DNA of 64,000 nucleotides from an uncultured Flavobacteriaceae bacterium (GCA_905181835.1 CAJIZF010000004.1:62001-126000), one strand, 5' to 3'. Shown: positions 54,843 to 64,000, numbered from the stretch's first letter. The notes: generated by a model from the letters alone, not told the origin. A program made the numbers and translations.

Positions 54843-55766
54843 TTATTTGCTCAAATCAAATTGCGTCAAGTTTTTAAATTGCAAAATTCGATCGTTTATT
54901 TCTTTTTTGTCAAGATTTAACATCCGTTCAGTTCCAAATTTTTCTACACAAAATGAAGCCAAAGCAGAACCATATATGACGGCTCTTTTTAAGTTATCAA
55001 AACTAAAATCTTCTGTTTGTGCAAGAAATCCAGCAAAACCACCTGCAAAAGTATCACCAGCTCCTGTGGGATCGAATACCGCTTTTAAGGGCAACGCTGG
55101 AGCATAAAATATTTCGTTTTCAAAAAATAAAAGCGCTCCATGTTCTCCTTTTTTTATAACTACATATTTTGGACCCATTTCCATTATTTTTTTTGCAGCA
55201 ATAACTAAGGAGTATTCACTGGTTAGTTGTCTAGCCTCTTCGTCATTAATCGTTATAACATCAACCTTGCGAATCACTTTTTTTAGATCTTCAAGAGCAG
55301 TATCCATCCAAAAGTTCATTGTATCTAAAATCACTAAATCAGGTTTTTCGCTCATTTGTTCAATCACACTTGATTGTACTGAAGGCTGTAAATTACCTAA
55401 CATTAAAACTTTCGAGTTCTTATATGTTTCTGGAACTACCGGATTAAAATCAGCAAGAACATTCAGTTCAGTAGCTAAAGTGTCCCTTGTGTTCATATCA
55501 TTATGATATTTCCCGCTCCAAAAAAAAGTCTTCCCGTTTTGAACTACTTCAAGACTAGAAATATCTATACCTCTATTTTTAAACATATCTAGATATTCAT
55601 TTGGGAAGTCACCACCAACGATAGAAACGATTGCACTATCAACTTCAAATTGCGAAGCAGCTAGTCCAATAAAAGTAGCAGGACCACCTAAGATTTTATC
55701 TGTCTTTCCAAAAGGAGTTTCAATAGCGTCAAAAGCTACAGCACCAACAATAATAAGTTTGCTCAT
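54843..55766 (-). CDS. PfkB/ribokinase-family sugar or nucleoside kinase
   Basis: The protein has 307 residues. N-terminal GG region GGPATFIGLAA (~28-38), and the C-terminal ATP and catalytic motif FDPTGAGDTFAGGFAG, with the Asp base. The family phosphorylates ribose, adenosine, fructose and others. Position beside purF suggests a nucleoside or ribose substrate (inference). Confidence 0.9.
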   Translation of the reverse strand: MSKLIIVGAVAFDAIETPFGKTDKILGGPATFIGLAASQFEVDSAIVSIVGGDFPNEYLDMFKNRGIDISSLEVVQNGKTFFWSGKYHNDMNTRDTLATELNVLADFNPVVPETYKNSKVLMLGNLQPSVQSSVIEQMSEKPDLVILDTMNFWMDTALEDLKKVIRKVDVITINDEEARQLTSEYSLVIAAKKIMEMGPKYVVIKKGEHGALLFFENEIFYAPALPLKAVFDPTGAGDTFAGGFAGFLAQTEDFSFDNLKRAVIYGSALASFCVEKFGTERMLNLDKKEINDRILQFKNLTQFDLSK

Positions 55767-55880
55767 GATAAAATTTCAATTAAACAGCAAACTTAATCAT
55801 TTTTAATTTTAAAAGTTCAATTTATGAGATAGTATAAATAAAGACAAAAGAGGTGATATAAAGATCTATTTTTTCGTTTA

Positions 55881-56516
55881 TTATTTTCTACCGAAATCAG
55901 CTGGTATTTCACCCCATGCTTTAGTTTCCCATTTTAAAATAACAGTAGTATAGGTATTATTTTTTAACCAATTTTCTGCGCGTTTCAATAGCTCAAACAC
56001 CTTTTTATTCTTTGAAGTTTGCTTCAATTTTGTATTGCATTTTTTCTTTTTTACCCATCCTATGGCAATTCTTGAATCACTGTAAATTTTACGAGAACTT
56101 TTATTTTTACTTAAAAAAGCCAATCCATGAACTAAAGCTAAAAACTCTCCTACATTATTAGTTCCTTGTTCAAAAGGGCCTTGATAAAACAACTGTTGAC
56201 GAGTTTGAGTGTCCACAGCACGATATTCCATTTTTCCTGGATTTCCACTTGAAGCAGCGTCTACAGATATTGAAAATAAATCAGGAACTCCTATTTTAGA
56301 CAACTCTTCTACGGATAGCGTTTTCTTTTTTGTATTTTTACCTATATAGTCTTTATAATCTCTGCCAAAAGCAATTTTAGCTTCTTTTAAATTTAGAAAT
56401 GATTTATACTGTGCGCCTTTTACATCTTTTATAGCTACTTGACATTCTTTCCAAGAATCAAATATTCCAGCTGGATTTCCAAACCAAACAACATAATATT
56501 TTTGCCTTTTCTTCAT
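55881..56516 (-). CDS. Ribonuclease H with viroplasmin domain
   Basis: The protein has 211 residues. N-terminal viroplasmin/caulimovirus-VI domain (4-~50, KYYVVWFGNPAGIFDSWKEC, FLNLKEAKIAFG), then RNase H (~78-205) with catalytic Asp in SVDAASSGNPG, Glu in NVGEFLALVHGL, Asp in YSDSRIAIGW and a final Asp in IPADFGRK. Cuts RNA in RNA-DNA hybrids; the N-terminal domain helps binding. It follows purN by 11 bases. Confidence 0.94.
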   Translation of the reverse strand: MKKRQKYYVVWFGNPAGIFDSWKECQVAIKDVKGAQYKSFLNLKEAKIAFGRDYKDYIGKNTKKKTLSVEELSKIGVPDLFSISVDAASSGNPGKMEYRAVDTQTRQQLFYQGPFEQGTNNVGEFLALVHGLAFLSKNKSSRKIYSDSRIAIGWVKKKKCNTKLKQTSKNKKVFELLKRAENWLKNNTYTTVILKWETKAWGEIPADFGRK

Positions 56517-56527
56517 TTTTTAAAGCA

Positions 56528-57109
56528 CTATTTTTTTTTAGCTTTTAAAGTCAATAATTCTCTAATTACTTTAGGAAAATGTTCGTATTCCAGAGCATAA
56601 ATTTTTTTAGCTAGTGAACCTGCTGTTTCGTTTTGTGACAAAAGAAAGCTCTCTTGAAATATGGTGGCGCCTTCATCATAGTTTTTATTTACGTAATGTA
56701 TGGTAATTCCTGCTTCTTTTTCGCCATTTTCAACAACTTTTTCGTGCACACGCATCCCGTACATCCCTTTTCCACCATATTTAGGCAACAATGCAGGATG
56801 GATATTTATAACTTTATTTGAAAAAATATTTAATATATTTTCTGGAAATTTTAACAAAAATCCCGCTAAAACAATCAAGTCAGGCCGTTCTTTATTGAGT
56901 GTTTTTGTGATTAAATCTGTGTTGTTTAATTCGTTTTTTGTAAAAACTAATGAAGGAACCGAAAGCTTTTTTGCACGTTCTAAAACTTTTGCTTCTTTGT
57001 TGTTTGAAAGTAATAGTGTTACGGAAGCAATATCTGATTTTCTAAAATATTTAATGATATTTTCTGCATTTGTACCACTCCCGGAAGCAAAAACAACTAT
57101 TCTTTTCAT
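56528..57109 (-). CDS. purN: Phosphoribosylglycinamide formyltransferase
   Basis: The protein has 193 residues. FASGSGTNAENII (residues 7-19), NIHPALLPKYGGKGMYG (Asn-x-His catalytic region) and NKNYDEGATIF (Asp). It transfers formyl from formyl-THF to GAR in purine synthesis. First gene of the leftward unit purN-RNase H, divergent from acpP. Confidence 0.96.
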   Translation of the reverse strand: MKRIVVFASGSGTNAENIIKYFRKSDIASVTLLLSNNKEAKVLERAKKLSVPSLVFTKNELNNTDLITKTLNKERPDLIVLAGFLLKFPENILNIFSNKVINIHPALLPKYGGKGMYGMRVHEKVVENGEKEAGITIHYVNKNYDEGATIFQESFLLSQNETAGSLAKKIYALEYEHFPKVIRELLTLKAKKK

Positions 57110-57227
57110 AAATCTTATCTTAAATAAACTAAGGGTTCAGAGCTAAACTAAATCACAAAAATAAGATAAAAGAGTATTTGTTAACTTAAAATGATTATTT
57201 TTAAATTCACATTTTAACATTTAAGTG

Positions 57228-57256
57228 TTGTATTAATCTAAAATATTTTATTTTTG
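57228..57256 (+). promoter_or_regulatory. Promoter of acpP-fabF-rnc
   Basis: TTG at 57228-57230, an 18-base spacer, TATTTTTG at 57249-57256, 32 bases before the acpP ATG. Confidence 0.7.
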
Positions 57257-57288
57257 CAAAATATAATCAAAATTTAAAAACAAGAATT

Positions 57289-57522
57289 ATGTCAGACATT
57301 GCATCAAGAGTAAAAGCTATTATCGTAGACAAGTTAGGTGTAGACGAAAATGAAGTTGTAACAGAAGCTAGCTTCACAAATGACTTGGGAGCAGACTCAC
57401 TAGATACTGTAGAGCTTATTATGGAGTTTGAAAAAGAATTTGATATCCAAATCCCAGATGATCAAGCTGAGAATATAGCAACTGTTGGTCAAGCAATTAC
57501 CTATATCGAAGCAGCAAAATAA
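57289..57522 (+). CDS. acpP: Acyl carrier protein
   Basis: The protein has 77 residues and is acidic. The phosphopantetheine Ser is in [12 protein letters not shown] (Ser37). It carries growing acyl chains. fabF follows after 12 bases, then rnc. Confidence 0.98.
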   Translation: MSDIASRVKAIIVDKLGVDENEVVTEASFTNDLGADSLDTVELIMEFEKEFDIQIPDDQAENIATVGQAITYIEAAK

Positions 57523-57534
57523 ACCATTTCTTAT

Positions 57535-58782
57535 ATGGAATTAAAGCGTGTTGTAGTAACAGGTTTAGGTGCGTTAACTCCTATTGGCAATAATGTCTCT
57601 GAATATTGGAAAGCATTAGTAGCTGGTAAAAGTGGTTGTGCTAATATTACTTATTTTGATACTGAAAAGTTCAAAACTAAATTTGCTTGCGAACTCAAAA
57701 ACTTTGATCCATTAGATCATTTTAATAGAAAAGAAACTAGAAAACTAGATCGTTTCGCTCAATATGCATTAGTTTCCTCAGATGAAGCCATCGCTGATGC
57801 AAACTTTGAGTTAGACCAACTCGATAAATTTAGAGTTGGTGTTATTTGGGGAGCTGGTATTGGTGGTTTAGAAACTTTTCAAAATGAAATGACCAACTTT
57901 TCAGAAGGGGATGGGACACCACGTTTCAACCCCTTCTTTATTCCAAAAATGATAGCTGATATCGCTCCTGGAAATATTTCTATTAAACATGGATTTATGG
58001 GGCCAAATTATACCACAGTTTCGGCTTGTGCGTCATCTGCAAACGCTATGATTGACGCTTTAAATTATATTCGTTTAGGACATTGTGATGTAATAGTCAC
58101 AGGAGGTAGTGAAGCTGCTGTTACCATTGCAGGTATGGGTGGTTTCAATGCGATGCACGCTTTATCAACTAGAAATGAGAGTCCTGAAACAGCTTCACGT
58201 CCATTCGACGCGACAAGAGACGGATTTGTTCTAGGTGAAGGAGCAGGAGCTTTAATCCTTGAAGAGTATGAGCATGCAAAAAAAAGAGGTGCAAAAATTT
58301 ATGCTGAGGTTATTGGTGGCGGAATGTCAAGTGATGCTTACCATATGACAGCCCCACATCCAGAAGGAATAGGTGTAGAAAGAGTAATGTTAAATTGTCT
58401 TCGTGATGCTGGAATAAAACCAGAAGATGTTGATGCTATTAATACTCATGGAACTTCAACTCCTTTAGGTGATGTTGCAGAGTTAAAAGCAATTACAAAA
58501 GTTTTTGGCAAACATGCTAAGGACATTAATATAAATTCTACTAAATCAATGACGGGTCATTTATTAGGTGCAGCTGGCGCTGTTGAAGCTATTTCGTCGA
58601 TTTTATCAATTAATAACAATATCATACCGCCAACTATCAACCACGCGGTTATAGATGAGAATATAGATTCATCTCTAAATCTTACTTTAAATAAGGCGCA
58701 AAAACGTGAAGTCAACATTGCGATGAGTAATACATTCGGTTTTGGGGGTCACAACGCTTGTGTTGTTTTTAAAAAATTATGA
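57535..58782 (+). CDS. fabF: 3-oxoacyl-ACP synthase II
   Basis: The protein has 415 residues, normal for FabF. Active-site Cys in SACASSANAM (~163), His in NTHGTSTPLGD (~303) and His in SMTGHLLGAAGA (~340). Elongates fatty acids. Confidence 0.98.
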   Translation: MELKRVVVTGLGALTPIGNNVSEYWKALVAGKSGCANITYFDTEKFKTKFACELKNFDPLDHFNRKETRKLDRFAQYALVSSDEAIADANFELDQLDKFRVGVIWGAGIGGLETFQNEMTNFSEGDGTPRFNPFFIPKMIADIAPGNISIKHGFMGPNYTTVSACASSANAMIDALNYIRLGHCDVIVTGGSEAAVTIAGMGGFNAMHALSTRNESPETASRPFDATRDGFVLGEGAGALILEEYEHAKKRGAKIYAEVIGGGMSSDAYHMTAPHPEGIGVERVMLNCLRDAGIKPEDVDAINTHGTSTPLGDVAELKAITKVFGKHAKDININSTKSMTGHLLGAAGAVEAISSILSINNNIIPPTINHAVIDENIDSSLNLTLNKAQKREVNIAMSNTFGFGGHNACVVFKKL

Positions 58783-58796
58783 GTATACTCTAAAAT

Positions 58797-59528
58797 ATGA
58801 CTTCTATAAAAAATATATTCATACCCCGTACCGAAGAGGACGGGGCTTTTTTTTATAGTATAAAAAAAATTATTTCCTACAGACCTAAGAACATCCAATT
58901 ATTTGAAGAAGCATTTACGCATCGTTCTAAAAATGAAATAAATACCGATGGAAATCAGAAAAATTATGAACGGATGGAATTCCTTGGAGATGCGATTATT
59001 GGTTCTGTGATCGCGGCTCATTTGTACAAAAAGGTTCCTAGTGGTAATGAAGGATATCTTACTAAAATGAGATCAAAAGTTGTGAGTCGAGAACACTTAA
59101 ATGAATTAGGTAAAGACTTAAATTTAATTAAATTAGTAAGAACTCTTATTCCAACCACACAATTTGGAGAAAATCTTCATGGAAATATTTTTGAAGCTCT
59201 TGTAGGGGCCATTTACTTAGATAAAGGATATGCCGCTGCTGAAAAGTTTATACACAAGAGAGTTGTAAAGCCCTATGTAGATATTCAAAAATTAGAAGGA
59301 AAAATTATTAGTTATAAAAGTCTTTTTATTGAATGGTGCCAAAAAAACAAAAAACAATTTAAATTTAATGTTTATGAAGATACCGGAAATGACACCCTAA
59401 AACATTTTGCTGTTAAATTAAAATTAGAAGAAGAAACCGTATCAAAAGCGAGGGCTACGTCAAAGAAAAAAGCAGAAGAAATTGCTGCTAAAAGAGCCTA
59501 CTACAAACTAAAAAATAAAAACAGATAA
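58797..59528 (+). CDS. rnc: Ribonuclease III
   Basis: The protein has 243 residues. Rnase III signature ERMEFLGDAIIG (~60-71), a second acidic site in HGNIFEALVGAIYLD (Glu), and a double-stranded RNA binding domain (~170-240). Cleaves double-stranded RNA, including rRNA precursors. The N-terminus RTEEDGAFF fits other flavobacterial enzymes, so the ATG at 58797 is kept although a terminator-like hairpin lies in codons 10-20. Confidence 0.96.
   Translation: MTSIKNIFIPRTEEDGAFFYSIKKIISYRPKNIQLFEEAFTHRSKNEINTDGNQKNYERMEFLGDAIIGSVIAAHLYKKVPSGNEGYLTKMRSKVVSREHLNELGKDLNLIKLVRTLIPTTQFGENLHGNIFEALVGAIYLDKGYAAAEKFIHKRVVKPYVDIQKLEGKIISYKSLFIEWCQKNKKQFKFNVYEDTGNDTLKHFAVKLKLEEETVSKARATSKKKAEEIAAKRAYYKLKNKNR
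58824..58854 (+). terminator. Terminator-like hairpin inside rnc codons 10-20
   Basis: CCCCGT and ACGGGG form a 6-bp G+C stem around ACCGAAGAGG, followed by C and eight T. It has the form of an intrinsic terminator and is in the direction of transcription, but lies in coding sequence. Confidence 0.7.
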
Positions 59529-59623
59529 CTAAAAAGCTTAATTATTAAAAGCAAAATAATTAATAAGAATTGTTAAGAATTCAACTTTTTTTTCCAACTT
59601 TGATATCTATTTTATAAACACCA

Positions 59624-60115
59624 ATGATTAATCATAAGCTTGTTTTAGAAAATGATTTTCAAGAAGAGTTTTCGTTAATTGCAATCCACTGTAGTGAACA
59701 GCCCTACAAAATGGCATATATGATTAATAAACAGGTTTCTTTACGATTAGCAAGAAAGAAACTAGATGTAGATTTCTCAAGCAATGGATTAGATATTGCT
59801 TTTCCTATATTTGAATATGAAGATGAATCAAATTATTTTGTTTATAATTTAGTCGCTAATAAAAACAAGTCACTGTCGGCTAAATTTTTAAGCTCAGGTG
59901 GTTTATTTAGCGAATTAGCCACAGAAAAAACTATTAATAATTTTTTGTTGGAGGAATTTAAAAATGTAGATTATTTTCTTAAAGTTCATTCAGACTATGA
60001 AAAAATTCCAACTAGAAATTTAATTACATCAATCAATCAAATAGAGCAAGTGATTTCTGCTTATCGAATCGAAAGTGACAGAATAAAATCTAAAAATAAT
60101 TTAATATTTAATTAA
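59624..60115 (+). CDS. IPExxxVDY family protein
   Basis: The protein has 163 residues. N-terminal MINHKLVLENDFQEEFSLIAIHC, a conserved YKMAYMINKQVSLRL helix and, near residue 112, LLEEFKNVDYFLKV in the position of the family IPExxxVDY motif. Function unknown; the family is restricted to Bacteroidota and usually sits next to pyk, as here: its stop and the pyk start overlap (TTAATG). Confidence 0.85.
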   Translation: MINHKLVLENDFQEEFSLIAIHCSEQPYKMAYMINKQVSLRLARKKLDVDFSSNGLDIAFPIFEYEDESNYFVYNLVANKNKSLSAKFLSSGGLFSELATEKTINNFLLEEFKNVDYFLKVHSDYEKIPTRNLITSINQIEQVISAYRIESDRIKSKNNLIFN

Positions 60116-61542
60116 TGCTTAGTCAAAAAAGAACAAAAATAGTAGCAACAATGGGTCCCGCTACAAAAAGTAAGAAGGTTTTAAAAAATATGATCCTGGA
60201 AGGGGTTAATGTTTTTAGAATAAATTTTTCGCATGCCGATTATAACGTTGTAAAAGAAAATATTTCTTTAGTGAGAGAGTTAAGCGAAGAGTTGCAAACT
60301 AACATTGCTATTTTAGCGGACCTACAAGGGCCAAAATTACGTGTTGGATTAATGGAGGATAATGTAAAAATTAACCCAGGTGATACTATTAGTTTCTTTA
60401 CCGGTGATGAATTTACAGGAAATAATAGTAGAGTTTACATGAATTACACAGACTTTCCTAATGATGTAAAAAAAGGAGAGCGTATTTTGGTAGATGATGG
60501 AAAATTATTGTTTGAAATATTGAATACCAATGGAGTTGATGAGGTAAAGGCAAAAGTAATACAAGGTGGAATTTTAAGCTCTAAGAAAGGTGTCAACCTT
60601 CCAAATACAAAATTATCTTTACCGGCATTAACAAATAAAGATAAAAAAGATGCTCTTTTTGCTTTAGAACAAGGAGTAGATTGGATTGCTTTATCCTTTG
60701 TTAGACACGCAAAGGATTTGAAAAAACTTGAAAAACTAATTCGGAATAATAGCGAATATAAAGTTCCTATTATAGCAAAAATTGAAAAACCAGAAGGAGT
60801 TGCAAATATTAAAAAAATTGTAGCGTATTGTGATGGAATAATGGTTGCTAGAGGTGATTTAGGGGTAGAAGTTCCTGCTGAGGAGGTTCCTCTAATTCAA
60901 AAAAAATTAGTGCTAATTGCCAAGAAAGCAAGAATTCCCGTTATTATCGCAACACAAATGATGGAAACGATGATTGATTCGCTAACCCCTACAAGAGCAG
61001 AAGTAAACGATGTTGCTAACTCGGTCATGGACGGTGCAGATGCCGTAATGCTATCTGGGGAGACTTCTGTCGGAAAATATCCTGTAGAGGTGATTAAAAA
61101 AATGGCGACAATTTTAAAAAAAGTAGAAGGAAGCTCCTTAATCAATGTTCCTGAAGAGCCACCAACGATAAAAACCGAAAGATATATAACTAAATCTATC
61201 TGTTATCATGCTGCTAACATGTCAAACGAAATCGAAGCAAAAGCAATATGTACATTAACTAATAGTGGGTATACCGCTTTTCAAATCTCTGCTTGGAGGC
61301 CTGCGGCAAACATCTTAGTCTTCACTTCAAATAAACGTATCTTATCCAGGTTAAGTTTACTCTGGGGGGTACACTCTTTTTATTATGATCGCTATGTTAG
61401 TACTGACGAAACTGTTATTGATGTTAACAAAATTGCTTTCGAGAAAGGTTTTGTAAACAAAGGGGATTTTCTAATTAATCTTGCTGCGATGCCAATTGTC
61501 GATAAGGGAATGGTGAATACTTTAAGGGTTAATCAAGTATAA
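60115..61542 (+). CDS. pyk: Pyruvate kinase
   Basis: The protein has 475 residues. TKIVATMGPATKSKKVL, FRINFSHADY, LADLQGPKLRVG, the catalytic IIAKIEKPEGV (Lys, Glu), and GVMVARGDLGVEVP-like text. Forms pyruvate and ATP from phosphoenolpyruvate. It converges on the desaturase gene, 3 bases apart. Confidence 0.98.
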   Translation: MLSQKRTKIVATMGPATKSKKVLKNMILEGVNVFRINFSHADYNVVKENISLVRELSEELQTNIAILADLQGPKLRVGLMEDNVKINPGDTISFFTGDEFTGNNSRVYMNYTDFPNDVKKGERILVDDGKLLFEILNTNGVDEVKAKVIQGGILSSKKGVNLPNTKLSLPALTNKDKKDALFALEQGVDWIALSFVRHAKDLKKLEKLIRNNSEYKVPIIAKIEKPEGVANIKKIVAYCDGIMVARGDLGVEVPAEEVPLIQKKLVLIAKKARIPVIIATQMMETMIDSLTPTRAEVNDVANSVMDGADAVMLSGETSVGKYPVEVIKKMATILKKVEGSSLINVPEEPPTIKTERYITKSICYHAANMSNEIEAKAICTLTNSGYTAFQISAWRPAANILVFTSNKRILSRLSLLWGVHSFYYDRYVSTDETVIDVNKIAFEKGFVNKGDFLINLAAMPIVDKGMVNTLRVNQV

Positions 61543-61545
61543 TTC

Positions 61546-62433
61546 TTAGTTTTCTTTTAACCACTCCTCTTTCAAATCAGTTGATAATTTACCTGTGCCA
61601 TCATGTTTCCATCCTGGTGGTTTGTAAAGGTATCTAATTCTGTTCCTTACAGATATGTTTTTTGTGTTTAGATCTTTAAATAATGCTCCCCATTCATTAA
61701 AGGCTATAAAAATAGGGTTGTAGGTTTTAATGTTTACAACCAACCCATATTTTACTTTTTCACTTTTTAATTCAGGTTGAAAAGTTCCAAAGAGTTTATC
61801 CCAAATTATTAATATTCCTGCATGATTTCTATCTAGGTAAATGGGATTGCTCCCGTGGTGAACTCGATGATGAGATGGCGTATTAAAAAAAAACTCTATC
61901 CATTTAGGCGTTTTTTGTATTAATTCGGTATGAATCCAAAATTGATATAACAAACTAATACTCATTTGAAAAATAATGATTCCAGGATGGAATCCAATTA
62001 ATGGGAGCCATAACCAAAAAATAAAACTATAAAAACTCCCTGTCCAAGTTTGTCGTAAAGCAGTACTTAAGTTATAGTGTTTGGAAGAATGATGAACCAC
62101 ATGAGACGCCCAAAAAAATCTATTTTCATGGGAAGTTCTATGAAACCAATAATACGAAAAATCATCTAAAAAAATCAAGATTATAAAACTCCACCAGGTT
62201 ATAGGAATCGTAAATACTCGAAAATTTTCATAAACATAATACAGAGCTGCAAAAATAAATAGCTTACTTACAAGGCCAATAAAAACATTTCCTAAGCCCA
62301 TTGCTATAGACGAAAAGGCGTCTTTTGCGGTATATGATTTTATGTTTTTAGTAGAGGCAACAAAAAATTCTAGTAGCATTGCTAACACAAAAAAGGGAAT
62401 TGCATAAATTATAACAGGTGGAAAGTTTGGCAT
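61546..62433 (-). CDS. Sterol desaturase/fatty acid hydroxylase family protein
   Basis: The protein has 295 residues, four to five membrane helices, and the diiron His motifs HRTSHENRFFWASHVVHHSS and HHRVHHGSN. Inner-membrane hydroxylase or desaturase of a lipid; in this phylum the substrate may be an isoprenoid or fatty acid. It follows the TerB/DnaJ gene by 12 bases. Confidence 0.93.
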   Translation of the reverse strand: MPNFPPVIIYAIPFFVLAMLLEFFVASTKNIKSYTAKDAFSSIAMGLGNVFIGLVSKLFIFAALYYVYENFRVFTIPITWWSFIILIFLDDFSYYWFHRTSHENRFFWASHVVHHSSKHYNLSTALRQTWTGSFYSFIFWLWLPLIGFHPGIIIFQMSISLLYQFWIHTELIQKTPKWIEFFFNTPSHHRVHHGSNPIYLDRNHAGILIIWDKLFGTFQPELKSEKVKYGLVVNIKTYNPIFIAFNEWGALFKDLNTKNISVRNRIRYLYKPPGWKHDGTGKLSTDLKEEWLKEN

Positions 62434-62445
62434 TTTTATTAAATT

Positions 62446-63177
62446 TTAAAATCCTATTTCTTTTTGAAGCTGTTCATAAGCCTCTTGTACTTTTCTAAAT
62501 TTTTGTTCTGCACCTTTTCTGTATACTTCATCCATATGTTGCAACTTATCTGGATGATATTTTTTAACCATGGTTCGGTAGGCTTTTTTAATCTCTGCAG
62601 GGGAAGCCGTTTTTTCGACTTCAAGAATCCTATAAGCCCTATCCGGTTTGTTAAAAAACATAGCCTTAATGCTTTCAAAATCTCTTAAGTTAATCGCTAA
62701 ATATCCAGCAATTAAGTTAATTTCTTTTACCTCCGGTTCACTTACATGTCCATCAGCATTGGCAATACTAAATAAAAAGTGTAAAATTTGTAAACGAGAT
62801 TCATATCTCATTTTACTCCTTAAAAAAGAAGAAATTTTTTGAGCGGATAATTGCTTCTTTTTGATCTCTTCGTTAAATACTTTAAAGATTGCATTTGCAT
62901 GTTCCTTTCCATAAGCTTGAACAAAATATTTACGCACAAAATCTAGCTCCTTTTGATTTACAATACCATCAGCCTTAATAACAATAGAGGCTAATGATAA
63001 TAAATTAAGCTCAAATTCAGCCGATGAAACACCTCTCTTGGTTTGTGTGAAAATAGTTCTAGCGCTACTATTTTTTGGATTTACTCTTTCAAAAAAACTA
63101 CCCACCAAAAAACCTAAAACTGCGCCGGGAAATCTAAAAAGAGAATACCCTACTATTGCTGCAACCCATCTAATCAT
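62446..63177 (-). CDS. TerB-like and DnaJ domain co-chaperone (DjlA-like)
   Basis: The protein has 243 residues. N-terminal hydrophobic Gly-rich segment ([26 protein letters not shown]) like DjlA, TerB-like helical domain (~50-165) with metal-type acid residues, and a C-terminal J domain (~175-243) with the HPD in YHPDKLQH. Likely a membrane-bound partner of DnaK. Confidence 0.93.
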   Translation of the reverse strand: MIRWVAAIVGYSLFRFPGAVLGFLVGSFFERVNPKNSSARTIFTQTKRGVSSAEFELNLLSLASIVIKADGIVNQKELDFVRKYFVQAYGKEHANAIFKVFNEEIKKKQLSAQKISSFLRSKMRYESRLQILHFLFSIANADGHVSEPEVKEINLIAGYLAINLRDFESIKAMFFNKPDRAYRILEVEKTASPAEIKKAYRTMVKKYHPDKLQHMDEVYRKGAEQKFRKVQEAYEQLQKEIGF

Positions 63178-63300
63178 AATCTTTTACTAATTACTTTTTT
63201 ACCCTACAAAGATAGCAAACCAAAAAAAATGTACTCTTAAATTCGTTATTAAAGAATTCCCAAAGTTAACTTAAGTTATAAATTAAAATTTTTAATTAGT

Positions 63301-63308
63301 TATCTTTG
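63301..63308 (+). promoter_or_regulatory. TAnnTTTG box of the bacilliredoxin gene
   Basis: TATCTTTG, 33 bases before the ATG at 63342. Confidence 0.5.
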
Positions 63309-63341
63309 TGAAATTAATGTTATAATCCAAATCAATAAAAA

Positions 63342-63752
63342 ATGTATCCACCAGAATTAGTAAAACCAATGCGTGAAGACCTTACAAAAGTTGGGTTCAC
63401 AGAATTATATAATGCAGAGGATGTAAATAACACATTAAACAAGCCAGGGACTACTTTAGTAGTAGTAAACTCTGTTTGTGGATGTGCTGCTGCCAATGCT
63501 AGACCGGCTGCTGCAATGTCATTACAGAACAAAAAAAAGCCTGACCAAATAGTAACTGTTTTTGCTGGAGTAGATAAGGAAGCGGTAGATGCTGCTAGGA
63601 AGCATATGATTCCTTTTCCTCCAAGTTCACCTTGTATGGCCTTATTTAAAAATGGAGAACTTGTTCATATGCTTGAACGACACCACATAGAGGGTCGTCC
63701 TGCAGATATGATTTCTGATAATTTAAAGAATGCATACAACGAAGTTTGCTAA
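63342..63752 (+). CDS. BrxA/BrxB family bacilliredoxin
   Basis: The protein has 136 residues, thioredoxin fold. The CGC motif (Cys46, Cys48, VNSVCGCAAANARPA) is the bacilliredoxin centre; a third Cys is at SPCMALFKNG and the C-terminal Cys136. Removes low-molecular thiols from proteins after oxidative stress. Which thiol this species uses is not known. Confidence 0.95.
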   Translation: MYPPELVKPMREDLTKVGFTELYNAEDVNNTLNKPGTTLVVVNSVCGCAAANARPAAAMSLQNKKKPDQIVTVFAGVDKEAVDAARKHMIPFPPSSPCMALFKNGELVHMLERHHIEGRPADMISDNLKNAYNEVC

Positions 63753-63759
63753 AACTAAT

Positions 63760-63782
63760 GCCCGCCGCAGCGGGCTTTTTTA
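63760..63782 (+). terminator. Intrinsic terminator of the bacilliredoxin gene
   Basis: GCCCGC and GCGGGC form a G+C stem around CGCA, followed by TTTTTT. The next gene's ATG overlaps its 3' end. Confidence 0.92.
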
Positions 63783-64000
63783 TGAAACAAATTTTCTATA
63801 TTTTAAATTATCCTTTTACCGTTTTATTTTATATAATTTTTGGGTTTTGCTTGGTTTTTTTTCATGGAATTCAATGGATTTGTTTTAATGTTTTTGGATA
63901 TCAAGCTCACAAGAAAAGTGTAGATATTCTGAACTTATTTATTCTACTTTGTTTAAAAGTGTTAGGAACTTCGTTTGAGTTTAAAGCACCTAAAAATATT
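63782..64000 (+). CDS. Start of a 1-acylglycerol-3-phosphate acyltransferase gene
   Basis: 73 residues from ATG 63782 to the edge: MKQIFYILNYPFTVLFYIIF, then GFCLVFFHGIQWICFNVFGY and QAHKKSVDIL. This fits the N-terminal membrane helices of flavobacterial PlsC-like proteins, whose HxxxxD motif would come right after the edge. It starts within the tail of the preceding terminator. A second PlsC-like gene lies at 23338. Confidence 0.75.
   Translation, partial: MKQIFYILNYPFTVLFYIIFGFCLVFFHGIQWICFNVFGYQAHKKSVDILNLFILLCLKVLGTSFEFKAPKNI

Overview
The window looks like chromosomal DNA from a member of the Flavobacteriaceae (Bacteroidota). It is A+T-rich. It carries a gliding-motility gldH, a type IX secretion C-terminal domain, HU-CCDC81/SPOR and IPExxxVDY family proteins, SusC-like TonB receptors with carboxypeptidase-like N-terminal domains, and Bacteroidota promoters of the form TTTG-N19-TAnnTTTG. 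Shine-Dalgarno sites are not evident. The likely lineage is marine flavobacteria, but no genus can be named from the sequence alone.

Layout. Bases 1-1,800 hold the start of a secreted protein gene running off the left edge and three small lipoproteins. Two of these share a nearly identical signal-peptide sequence, and the last is frameshifted. Bases 1,845-9,850 form an accessory island that ends exactly at the 3' end of a tRNA-Asn(GUU) gene. The island is cut into four modules by repeated junctions, each built from some of these parts: the 3' end of a large serine recombinase gene, a short piece matching the tRNA 3' end, and a ~110-135 bp non-coding repeat. The modules carry a kinase-like fragment plus an unknown acidic protein; a cation diffusion facilitator; a DUF6660-TonB receptor-fur' metal operon whose fur gene is cut off by a repeat; and an ECF sigma factor with a small repeat protein. 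All recombinase copies are broken.

From about 9,900 to the right end the DNA is ordinary core genome. First comes rseP, then a metal-homeostasis block: a SCO-family protein, feoA-feoB-FeoB-associated small protein, and facing it an operon of DtxR-family regulator, TonB receptor, outer-membrane channel-like protein and ZIP transporter. Next are a thioesterase, an HU/SPOR protein, dprA, trpS, a PlsC-like acyltransferase, an ECF sigma/outer-membrane protein pair, recA, and psp1-gldH-PBP1A. After these come a 3-oxoacid CoA-transferase pair (scoA frameshifted), a secreted DUF1028 protein, a fused peptide/nickel-type ABC ATPase, a saccharopine dehydrogenase-like protein, lpxH, queD, a MATE exporter, AddB- and AddA-like helicase-nuclease genes around ompA and kbl, and superoxide dismutase. 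The block ends with purF, a PfkB kinase, RNase H, purN, acpP-fabF-rnc, pyk, a sterol-desaturase-family protein, a TerB/DnaJ protein, a bacilliredoxin and the start of another acyltransferase.

Most notable are the modular tRNA-Asn island with its repeated junctions, the truncated fur inside it, a small FeoB-associated gene hidden by a feoB frameshift, a terminator-like hairpin inside the first codons of rnc, and several promoters so close to start codons that leaderless mRNAs are predicted. Three single-base frameshifts (a lipoprotein, feoB, scoA) could be real decay or sequence errors.
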